Assembly (NCBI RefSeq): GCF_042453785.1
Contig: NC_091665.1
Coordinates: forward strand, 7,263,501 to 7,327,500
Direction: 5' to 3'
Source of the DNA: Malus domestica
Taxonomy: Eukaryota > Streptophyta > Magnoliopsida > Rosales > Rosaceae
DNA length: 64,000 nt
Positions 55,201 through 64,000 of the stretch are shown here, one piece after another. Below the pieces are notes generated by a model that saw only the letters and a list, made by a program, of their open reading frames with translations, was not told the DNA's origin and ran no database searches. Every line of letters begins with the position of its first letter. Within the stretch, counting starts at the first letter, position 1. A program made the position numbers and the translations under genes.

Positions 55201-58200
55201 TCTTCCATGAATAGTTTCTTCTCATCACCAACAAAATTCAATTATACTAATAAAAAGACTACATCATCTATTAGTGATCAGGAAGATCTGAGCTCCAGCT
55301 CCACTCATGGTTGTCTTTCTTTCGAGCAGTTCTCGTCCATTTACCTCTTCTGGGCCAAGGCATGGACACTGGTTGGAGATGTTTATGTTGAATTCCATTT
55401 GGCTAAGGATAGTGTGATCTGTCCACCAGTAGAGAGAAAATATTCTATTAGAGAGTTGAAAGTTTCATCTGAGGTTGTCAAAGAAGTTAAAAGGCTCAAG
55501 AAGAAGTTGGGGCAGCACACGCAAAACTGCAGTTCATGTTCTCTAGTAAATTGCAGCTGCCAGAGTGATAGGGCAAGCAGTGGTAGCAGTGCAAGTAGTA
55601 GTGGTGATATGAGCTCAGTAAATTCTGGCAGGAAATACAGTAAAAGACCACATGCTAAGAGCAATGCCTTCCCCCTTTTAAGAGACCCAGAAGATGATAG
55701 TCTTTGTTTAAAAATGGAGAATGGAAAGGTTTCTGATTGCGGATATCTAAACCAAAAGAGAAACGGCGAAACCATTGTACAGTCTTCGAGTACAGATAAG
55801 TTTGTAGGGAAACATGTGGAATCTGGTAGTTCTGGCAATTTAGAAGGCACTTTAGGAGTGGATGACATGGGGCCAATACTGGCCTCCCAAACTAATTCTT
55901 CTCTGAGAGAAACAATGAAATTGAAAAATGGAGGGATATTCAAGTACCTTGGTGGTCCTGCAGTTAGAGATGCTGAAAACAATCTTTCAGAAGCCCTATG
56001 CTGTTATGGAGAAGCTACAAAAGCATTAGGTGGTCTTCCATCCAGTTCTGCAGAACTACAATCTATAAGGAAAAAGAAAGGGTGGGTATGCAATGAACTG
56101 GGTCGAAACAGGCTTGAAAAGAAAGAATTAAAAAAAGCTGAACTTGCTTTTGTAGATGCTATAAAAGCATTCAGAGAAGTCTCTGATCATACCAACATCA
56201 TATTGATAAACTGCAACTTGGGGCATGGAAGACGGGCATTGGCAGAAGAGATGGTATCAAAGATTGATAATCTCAAGGGGCATCCGATCTTTCATAACGC
56301 ATACAACCAAGCATTGGAGACTGCCAAGTTAGAATATAGTGAATCCCTTAAGTATTATGGGGCAGCAAAAGCGGAACTCGATGCTTTTGTTGAAGAGGCT
56401 GGCTCTGATTTAAACAGTTTGAGGACTGAGGTATATACACAGTTTGCTCATACGTATCTGAGGCTAGGAATGCTCTTGGCAAGAGAAGATACAACTGTTG
56501 ATGTCTATGAAACTGGAGTGATGGTAGATGTGCGACGTTCCACCAGCCCTAGTGGCAGAAAATCAAGAAAACAATCACGAAAGCATGAGATTTCAGCCAA
56601 TGATGCCATCCGGGAGGCACTGTCTGTTTATGAGTCATTAGGTGAATTGCGGAAACAGGAGGCTGCATATTCATATTTTCAGTTGGCTTGCTACCACAGG
56701 GATCATTGTTTGAAATTCTTAGAGCCAGATCATAAGAAAAACAACTTATCCAAAGGTGAAAACACAATTATCCAACGGGTCAAGCAATATGCATCCTTGG
56801 CAGAGAGGAACATGCAAAAGGCCATGGATTTTTATGGCCCAAAAACACATCCTACCATGTACTTAACTATTCTTATAGAGAGATCAGCTCTTTCATTGAG
56901 CCTTTCAAGCCCTTTACACTCAAATGCAGTAAGTTTTTGAACTTGCTTTATACATAATGCTTCGAATTTCAAGTAATGTTTATACACACGCGTGCATGAA
57001 TTGCACCACATTTAGCTGTGTGCATAATCAATATATAAGCTGTATTTTAGATGAGAAAATTAGTTTTGTTATTTATTTGATGAAGACATAATGCTCCTTT
57101 GTTATTTTTCTTTGCAATTTGAGATTTTGTGCTAATTTAGGAATTTTATTAGGGAATTGAATCCTAAAGAGCAATTTTATTCTTGAATTTGTTCCTTTTT
57201 AGTGAATTCTTATGATCTTTGCAAAGAGAGGGAATGCTATACAACTAGCCATGAACGGATTATTTCTCTTCTAACTCTTGATTGATCTTAACCCTTTGAA
57301 TTCCTGGCTGATGCATTTTTAATTCATCTTGATGACTTTCTGACTTGTCCCGTTTATCATCATGGATCATGACATTAAGTTGGTTAGGATTGTAATTTGA
57401 TTAGGATCTGATCAAGGGATTTAATCTTGATTTGCGGACTGGCCCCTAGACATGATGTACTCTTACTATCGGAAGTTGATTGAAATCCTCTTTATTTTTT
57501 TCTTGTCTATCTGTACTGCTGCATCAGTCTTCCTCAGTCTTCACATCAAGCTGTCACGTCCACTAGACGTTTTGTTAGTTATACTGCAATTAATTAGGGA
57601 ATTGTTATTGGGGCTCCTAAAATCTCATTTTGCGTACCAAACATTATATAATTAGAAAGAAAAATACACTTGTGAGGAGTGTCGAATGAGATTTGTGGAG
57701 TGCTAATAACAGTTCCCATTAATTAACATATTTTGGTTTGCAGTTTTTCTTGAGGTTGACCGTTGAATACATGTCATAGTTGCGTTGCATAGTTAGTCTT
57801 GATAAGTAAACTGACTACATATTGAATGTTAATGCTATTTTTGTTTGGGAGACTTAGTCATATTACGACTTTATATGATTTTGTGAGATAGTTCTAGACT
57901 TGGTTTATATAATCTCGTCTTCCGGTTACTGTTTCTGTTAATAAAATACTCAAAAGAGCTGAAATATTTCTTGTGTTCCAGATGTTGGAATCAGCTTTGT
58001 CTTGCTTGCTTGAAGGGCGGTATGTGTCAGAAACAGACTCGGACTGTTTGAAAACCAACCACCCCGAGGTACATGCCAAGTTTTGGAATCAGTTGCAGAT
58101 GCTTTTGAAGAAGTTGCTGGGGATGGCGCTTTCCTCACGCGCAAGCAAATCTTCGGTTTCTCAGCCAGCTTCAGTATCCAACAGGTGTGGGGATACTGAA

Positions 58201-58284
58201 AAACTTAGGCAGCTTTACAAATTCTCTCTCAATTCCACAAAGTTGAATCAATTGGATGCTATGCACTTCTTGTGGACATCATAA
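51998..58284 (+). CDS. EDRF1: EDRF1-like protein (erythroid differentiation-related factor 1 homologue)
   Basis: Nine coding exons: 51998-52179, 52271-52386, 52599-52806, 52904-53426, 53559-53810, 53921-54112, 54196-54270, 54397-56928 and 57982-58284. Together they give 4383 bases, 1460 aa, every junction GT-AG and in frame. The N-terminal half carries conserved blocks of the family (YRMLPTETDLKSPP; RVLFWQFHNFRMLIGSDLLL; SLHLWD; LTWLEAWLDNVMASVPE; NNMAKCARFFQKCLEFLDAP). The long exon 8 has TPR-like helical repeats (SEALCCYGEATKALGG; LELKKAELAFVDAIKAFRE-like) and a Ser-rich disordered region. Animal EDRF1 is tied to globin expression; the plant role is unknown to me. Exon 1 is followed by a (TC)n tract and the last intron holds a MITE. 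A further small exon in intron 8 cannot be excluded, but the junction is in phase without one. Confidence 0.93.
52191..52228. repeat. (TC)19 microsatellite in intron 1 of EDRF1
   Basis: A perfect TC dinucleotide run of about 38 bases, starting 12 bases after the exon 1 splice donor (AAAC/GTCAGT). It is likely polymorphic. Confidence 0.9.
57597..57717. mobile_element. hAT-type MITE, 121 bp, in the last EDRF1 intron
   Basis: The termini GGGAATTGTTATTGGGGCTC and (reverse complement of the right end) GGGAACTGTTATTAGCACTC are inverted repeats of about 33 bases. Perfect 8-base direct repeats ATTAATTA flank it (57589-57596 and 57718-57725), the hallmark of hAT insertion. It is non-coding. Confidence 0.88.
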
Positions 58285-58477
58285 TCTTAATCTGGAAGTC
58301 GTTTCTGCGCAACAACCCTATCGTAATTATATGGCGATAACAGATTAGAGAGAGAGGAGAGCGAAAGCTTGGGTTCATAATATTTTGTATTCTGCACGGC
58401 ATATCATAATACCAAAGCATTGCTTTAGGAATTGAAGGCCAGAGAGAGAGAGAGTACAATATTTTGATATTCTGTTA

Positions 58478-58556
58478 CATGCAATGTATGTATGTATGTA
58501 TGTTTGTATGTAATGTATGCATGTATTGTATTCATGTATGTATGTATGGATTTATG
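58478..58556. repeat. (ATGT)n microsatellite in the EDRF1 3' flank
   Basis: Imperfect ATGT tetranucleotide repeats interrupted by TTTG, ATGC and ATTC variants, about 200 bases after the EDRF1 stop codon, probably in or near its 3' UTR. Confidence 0.85.
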
Positions 58557-59114
58557 TAAGTAATATGTTTTGAGTTAACTTGCGCTCCTGTATCAGAATC
58601 CTGAAGAAAAATAGAAACTTGCCAAAAGTTGGCTCATCTAGAGCCCGTTTGGTACTCTATATGAGTTTAGGTTTTTCACCTCAAAAGAACAGAACTGGAA
58701 GTCTGATGGTTTATAAGTGAGACTTTTCGTGGTTTGTCATCTCATGTTTTTGACATAATGTTTCATAATGTTAGTATGAGAATTGACATTAAATTGTGAA
58801 GTGGCAGAGAGTTCATGAAATCTCACTTTTGAGAAAGTCGGCTTAACATTTCTCTTTCTAGTATAGTATATTGGGGGGCATTTAAGAGCACCTCCAATGA
58901 AGATGTCAAAAAATAAATATCAAAGTGCAACACAAGTAAGTCAATCATGCTTCATGTTTCAAAGGAGCATTCCCCAAGCAAAAATCCGACATACAAATAC
59001 GATGAAAATAGCTCAGATCTAAAAGCAAGATCCATTGAAATTGTACGTAACGCCATTTGCTCATTGCACGCTGCCCCTATTATTGTGGAAATGGCGGGAC
59101 TAGGGACATGCTTT

Positions 59115-61014
59115 TTAAGCTAACGGGCATTTTTTCTCGAATTCGTCTTGCTCTTTGCGACATAAATCCAATTCATTTGTATTGTAATACATGCATCCAA
59201 CATAAGCATCCATCTCTTTCGTGCACCTCTGATGAAGATCTTTCAGCCTGCAAGGACAAAATATCGAGGTTAAAAAGAAGCACGTGCTAACACGTATATC
59301 AGTCTGTTTGATGTGAGAACTGAAACATTTTAAGCAAATTTCTTGATGAATTCTTTGGGAACTTTGATAGATTGTTTCCAATACCATTATTCCTCAAGTT
59401 TTCATAGACATCATCAAATTAACTGGATGATCAAATCACTGGAAAAAAAAACTCCAAATCTTAAATAGTGCAAACATAAGAATGTGATGCAGAATTCATT
59501 TGGGAGAAACTCATTATTCATTTTTCATTTGGGAAACACTCTCCTGAACTTAAAAAATAGTTGGTACTCACCGAGTGTAACGAGGATGAAAAGCATAAGC
59601 ACAAAAAGTGTTCAAAAACGAAGGCTAGTCAGCTAGACCAAATGGCATTGCTCTAAACATTTGTTTGGATAGATGGATACATCGCAATGTATTGAATCAC
59701 ATTATTTAGATTTTTCCATTTCAACAAAGATGGCATAAAAGGTTGGTCTCTAGCTCAACCAAAGAATGGGAATTCTCCACAACCCATGAGCCGCATTGAG
59801 CTCATTTGAGCAAGCAATATAACCCATGAGCCACATTGAGCTCATTTGAAATATCCAAGTCGCAAATTCTAATTCTCTATAACCGATGAGCCACATTGAG
59901 CTCATTTGAAATATCCAAGTCGCAAATTCTAATTCCCTATAACCAATGAGCCACATTGAGCTCACTTGAGCAATCGATAAAACCCATGAGCCGCATTGAG
60001 CTCATATGAAATATCGAGGTCACAAAGTCTAATTCTCTATAATCGATGAGCCACATTGAGCTCATTTGAAATATCCAAGTCGCAAATTCTAATTCTCTAT
60101 AACCAGTGAGCCACATTGAGCTCACTTGAGCAATCAATAAAACCCATGAGCCGCATTGAGCTCATATGAAATATCGAGGTCACAAATTCTAATTCTCTAT
60201 AATCGATGAGCCACATTGAGCTCATTTGAAATATCCAAGTTGCAAATTCTAATTCTCTATAACCAATGAGCCACATTGAGCTCACTTGAGCAATCGATAA
60301 AACCCATGAGCCGCATTGAGCTCATATGAAATATCGAGGTCACAAATTTTAATTCTCTATAATCGATGAGCCACATTGAGCTCATTTGAAATATCCAAGT
60401 TGCAAATTCTAATTCTCTATAACCAATGAGCCACATTGAGCTCACTTGAGCAATCGATAAAACCCATGAGCCGCATTGAGCTCATATGAAATATCGAGGT
60501 CACAAATTCTAATTCTCTATAATCAATGAGCCACATTGAGCTCATTTGAGCAACCCAGTCTCAAATTCTATAATCCATGAGCTACATTAAGCTCATTTAA
60601 GTAATTAAAGTCTCAAATTCCATACAACCCATGAGCCACATTGAGCTCATTTCAGTAATCCAACCCACAAATTGTATATAACCAATGAACCACACAGAGC
60701 TCATTTGAGCAATCCAAGCTTTAAATTCTCCATAAACCATGAGCCCAGTTAATCAAACTTTTCCAATTCCAAAGGAAAAGGGTCCAAAGCATACGAATCT
60801 CAGGGAAAAAACTTGAAAGGGCTTACAGGGTAAGAACGCATCGAGTGACTTGGCGACCTTTGTCGAGACACTTCTCAGGGTTTGGGTCCTTCTTCTTGCA
60901 CTTGAGAAAAGCCACGTTCTCCGCTTGGCAGTTGAACTGAATGTGCTTCGCCGCCGCCGTCAGAACTGCCGATGTTGGGATCGGATCTCCTGCTGGGTCC
61001 ACTGCGCTCGCCAT
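59115..61014 (-). CDS. NDUFA8: NADH dehydrogenase (ubiquinone) 1 alpha subcomplex subunit 8 (complex I, CHCH protein)
   Basis: Two coding exons, 61014-60827 and 59247-59115 (188 plus 133 bases), give 106 aa, the usual plant length. All eight structural cysteines are visible: C29-X9-C39, C49-X9-C59, C71-X9-C81 and C92-X10-C103. This is the double CHCH fold oxidised by the Mia40 pathway in the intermembrane space. The opening MASAVDPAGDPIPTSAVLTA and the tail ELDLCRKEQDEFEKKCPLA match plant NDUFA8-B (PGIV). The protein is an accessory subunit of mitochondrial complex I. The junction CT/G restores LTLLKDLHQ. The 1579-base intron is occupied mostly by a minisatellite. Reading through the donor would add only a stop, so splicing is needed. 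Confidence 0.95.
59785..60760. repeat. Higher-order minisatellite in the NDUFA8 intron
   Basis: Every sub-unit carries ATGAGCCACATTGAGCTCAT or a close variant. From 59991 the array settles into a 160-base higher-order unit made of 60, 60 and 40-base sub-units, starting at 59991, 60151, 60311 and 60471. The first sub-unit is marked by CCGCATTGAGCTCATATG with ATCGAGGTCAC, the third by CACTTGAGCAATCGATAAAA. Edge units at both ends are diverged. Frames across it (MSSMWLIGYRELEFATWIF on the minus strand) are artefacts. Confidence 0.92.
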
Positions 61015-61029
61015 TTCCCACTTCCTCCG

Positions 61030-62005
61030 ATCGTTTCTGATAAAACAAAAATTTTTAAATTGTAAATTTTCAGATATTAATTGGAAAAGAAAGCGCAGAA
61101 TTGGTAAAGTCCGCACCTTCACACCTCGTTTCTTCGGTTGAATGAGTTCTCACAGCCGAACATACACACCACCTGAACTGACTTGGCGTTGGAGGAGCAA
61201 AAGGAAAGGATCAAAGACCTCTAAAGGGCAAATTTCAATTTTGGCCCATGTAGTTTTCTATAGTTTCAATTGTGTCAATTAGTTTCTAATAATTGTTGCA
61301 TTTAAAGATAAATCCGAAATTGTAATTGATGAGTGAATAAGGTTATTTTAACCGACCGTCAATTAGGGATACAGCAGTAAACTAGTTATTTATACCCTCA
61401 CGTTGCTGCGGTTTTTAAAGCAGAATGAAATACTATATTAAAGACTTGAAAAATGAATTTGCAAAGCAATAACAACATTAATAACAAAGAAAATGAAAAA
61501 GTTGGAGAAAAGCTTGAATTGTGAGAAGATAGGGATAAAGATGAAGGTTTATGATTGGATCACAGCACTTATAACTGTTTTTTGATTAGGATGATCATAT
61601 TTACAAACAAAAAATTAGCAGATACTTTCTTACAAGGATACAAAAAATATTAGAGCTATATATTCTACTTTAGCTGTTCTTTGTGCTCTAAAAACTAAAC
61701 TAGCTTATGTACACAAAACTTTAACAAATGCTGGTATACAAAGGTGCAAAAAATATTGTCTAGTTTTGTGCAGAAAGTGGTATTTACAAACCACCAAAAA
61801 TATTAGACAAAGTTTAATACAGAGTAGGAAAAGATGCAAAATATACTGTAGCAGAGGAGGAAACATCTTGTAGCAGGAGCATTATCAATGTTGACATTGA
61901 GAAACCAACCTGTACAGAGAAAAATAATGCAAGGCATTTAGATAGTGATTAAGTTCACAGCTATGCAATTTTGAAGCAAAGAATTTAGCAAAAATGAAAC
62001 CATAC
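61030..62005. other. NDUFA8 promoter side and intergenic DNA
   Basis: The 5' UTR of NDUFA8 starts here, then AT-rich non-coding sequence. 61640-61810 has loosely repeated ACAAAGGTGCAAAAAATATT-like phrases. No gene is seen. Confidence 0.45.
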
Positions 62006-62009
62006 TGAC

Positions 62010-63541
62010 CTAGTTAATTTTTGGAGGGACTATCTGTTTTTGCAAAAGCTGGAGGTGATTTTTTTTTTTCAGCAATTTGATAGGCATTTCATCAAATTCT
62101 TTCGAATCAACTTCTGAAATTTCTTTTGCTTCACTGTTTTAAATGACCATGACTGATGAGCACATTTTATTGGATAAAACATAAAAAATGTTGTCCAACT
62201 ATAATTCGTATCCCTTTACTTAAATTTTGTCTTAAAAAAAAAAAGATTCTTGACAGGTATATATTAAGCAAAGCAAGATAGCCAGAAAATATGAATATTT
62301 GAACACAGGGAAGTAAAATAAAAGTATCAGATTTTATGATACTATGGAGTTTGAATCTATACCTTTGTTCACTGCTAGTAAAAAAAGCTTTCCTCACATA
62401 CTCCCTCTTTCGTTTATGTGATTCTTCGCTTGTTTCAAGTGGTGAGGTCGAAGATGATACAATAGTGGAAGATATTGTGAGTGCTCTTGGTAAGATCTGT
62501 GGAGTTATTGGTTCTATAGCTGTATCATCAGACACATTGTAAATCAGCACATCACTTGAGTTGAAACTATTTTTTCTATTTCCGAATCGCAAGTGGAAAA
62601 TCTTCTTTTGTCCAATCAGTCGCAAAAACTCATTTGGCAGTTGTTGTTGGTCAATCAATCTCTGATTCATGACCAAATCTTTGCAGGGCATACCAAAGAG
62701 TTTTTCTCTAGCTTTGCCAATTATCAAAGCACTAATTTCATTAGTGTTGTCTTCAAGAATCAAATTAACTTTGTACCTATATTTAAAAACTAAATTCCAT
62801 GAGTTTTTTTTATGGCTTATAACTCATTGTTAACAATCAGAGCAAAGAAGTTTAAAGAATAGAGGTTACAGATTTGAAGTCATTTTTTAGATGGAAAGAA
62901 ACGGCATGGAATTGAAAATCGTAGAAAAAGTAAAAAAAGACAGAATAACAAACTTGCATATTGAATGTTACCATGGTGTTGGAATTTGGTTGGGGTGTTT
63001 CTGACAGATGAGTTGTCCAGTCGATGGGTCCTTATGCATTTGTTTGACACAGCTAGGGCAAGCATTGTACCACCAATCATAACGTGTGTCAAAACGTTTG
63101 ATAAATGCTTTACATAGGAATGTATCATTCTGTCAAATGTTTTATGACACGTGCATCATAAAAGAGCAACAACAAAATTAGTTTTTGTTCAATATGTAAA
63201 AATGTAGGTAAATGTTTTTTTTTTAAAAGATAGAAAAGCATAAATCGTTTAAATACCTTATACAAATCAGGATTCAAAAAGGCCAACTCATCTATTGTTA
63301 CTCTTCTTGCTGTACGTAGAATTTCAGCCTCATTTGCCTGCCTTAAAGAAGGAGGCAGTATTTTTATAGGGAGTTTACAGGTTGAGAACCTGCAAGTTTA
63401 AAAAGAAAATAAGAAATTTTGAAAAGTCAACATGTTTAGAGGTTTTGACAAGAATGACGATTTTAGAAGTGCACTGACATTGATTTATATGAGTTAACCT
63501 ACGGGATGTCTGTGTCGATGAAAAAAATGGAGGAGCCAGTA
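62010..63541 (-). CDS. Replication protein A 70 kDa subunit-like protein, C-terminal part
   Basis: Exons read on the minus strand: 63541-63503 (tentative), 63389-63257, 63129-62972, 62776-62363 and 62133-62010, all joining in phase, ending at a TAG. The third encodes WWYNACPSCVKQM and GQLICQKHPNQIPTPW, a CX2C...CX2H zinc-binding motif. The fourth encodes YKVNLILEDNTNEISALIIG, then KAREKLFGMPCKDL. This is the Rep_fac-A_C OB fold that binds single-stranded DNA in replication and repair. Upstream OB folds were not found before the window edge. Plants have many such RPA1-like genes, some carried by Helitrons. The poly-A tract in the last exon and the short, basic C-terminus leave open that this is a decaying copy. 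Confidence 0.68.
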
Positions 63542-64000
63542 CTATTCAAGACGATGTTCTATGTTGATGGCAAAAAATAATACCAGAATTGTCAAACAAA
63601 TATTAGCAAATATCATAGATGTGTAAATATTTTTAATTGGATGGTAGATGTTTAAATGTGAGGAAAAAATTGTAATGGATACATATAAAAATGTGGTAAA
63701 ATAATTTGAACATGCAATGCTAGAAACGAAATACAAACTTTAGCAAACAGGTTCTAACAGTGTATAAATAAGAAATAAAAAAGAAAAACAAAATAAGATA
63801 TCAAAATTATGTCATAAAGAGTAGCAATCAAATACAGTAAAATTCCATAATGATAAAAGAGTGGAACAATTTATAGCGAGAAATGTAAGAACATATCCAA
63901 ATAAAAATAGAAAAAGTGGGTTTTAGTTAAATGAGCTATCTAGGTAAATCTTGACTTTTAAACTTGTAAACACAACAATAATTGGCAAAGACAACTTCTG
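63542..64000. other. AT-rich sequence, possible intron of the RPA-like gene
   Basis: No coding block was recognised. Since the RPA-like gene lacks its N-terminal OB folds, this is either an intron or the flank of a truncated copy. Confidence 0.4.

Noticed and set aside
58014..58284. Possibility that the last EDRF1 exon is a separate small gene
   Set aside because: It joins exon 8 in phase 0 with good splice sites and continues the family C-terminus; the upstream part of its frame is intronic.
59750..60740. Regularly spaced repeats resembling a CRISPR array
   Set aside because: Units are contiguous and related along their whole length, with no unique spacers and no cas genes; the context is a plant intron. 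It is a minisatellite.

Overview
This is a plant nuclear genome window, almost certainly from a eudicot. The repeat content (Harbinger, MULE and hAT-type MITEs, an Au-like SINE, a tRNA-derived SINE and an RTE-type LINE tail) fits Rosaceae of the apple/pear group best. That placement is inference from repeat and protein resemblance; no database was searched. Genes have GT-AG introns, AT-rich intergenic DNA and no operon logic. Exon boundaries below were set by reading frame and splice consensus, and each multi-exon model closes in frame.

Layout. 1-1.1 kb: 5' end of a leucine-rich-repeat receptor-like protein (minus), cut by the window edge. 1.2-8.8 kb: intergenic, with a MULE-type long-hairpin element (3681-6937) split by a complete PIF/Harbinger transposon (4271-6896) that has 3-bp target duplications and one nonsense codon in its transposase. 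8.8-9.3 kb: a small plant-specific protein. 11.8-17.7 kb (minus): seven-exon DUF616/MUCI70-type glycosyltransferase. 18.9-22.4 kb (minus): seven-exon cyclic nucleotide-gated channel.

24.0-40 kb is a transposon island. A young Ty1/copia element (24482-29247) has two LTRs differing at one site and target duplication GTATT. After it come two related, gag/pol-less LTR elements on the minus strand. Element A (30106-34394, duplication AGAGG) carries fragments of a class II HD-Zip gene and a chloroplast soluble inorganic pyrophosphatase gene. Element B (35669-39323, duplication ACTAT) carries fragments of a 13-lipoxygenase gene and an omega-amidase/nitrilase gene. Both use the same plan: LTR, PBS, short leader, host-gene cargo, tandem-repeat array, polypurine tract, LTR. 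This gene-capturing family is the most notable thing in the window.

43.4-45.6 kb: short mTERF-family gene (plus) with LINE and SINE remnants in and near it. 46.8-49.4 kb: single-exon organellar PPR protein (plus). 52.0-58.3 kb: nine-exon EDRF1-like gene (plus) with a hAT-type MITE in its last intron. 59.1-61.0 kb: complex I subunit NDUFA8 (minus), whose one intron holds a higher-order minisatellite. 62.0-63.5 kb: C-terminal part of an RPA1-like single-stranded DNA-binding protein (minus), probably continuing past the right edge. The genes are independent housekeeping, signalling and organelle genes with no evident shared pathway.
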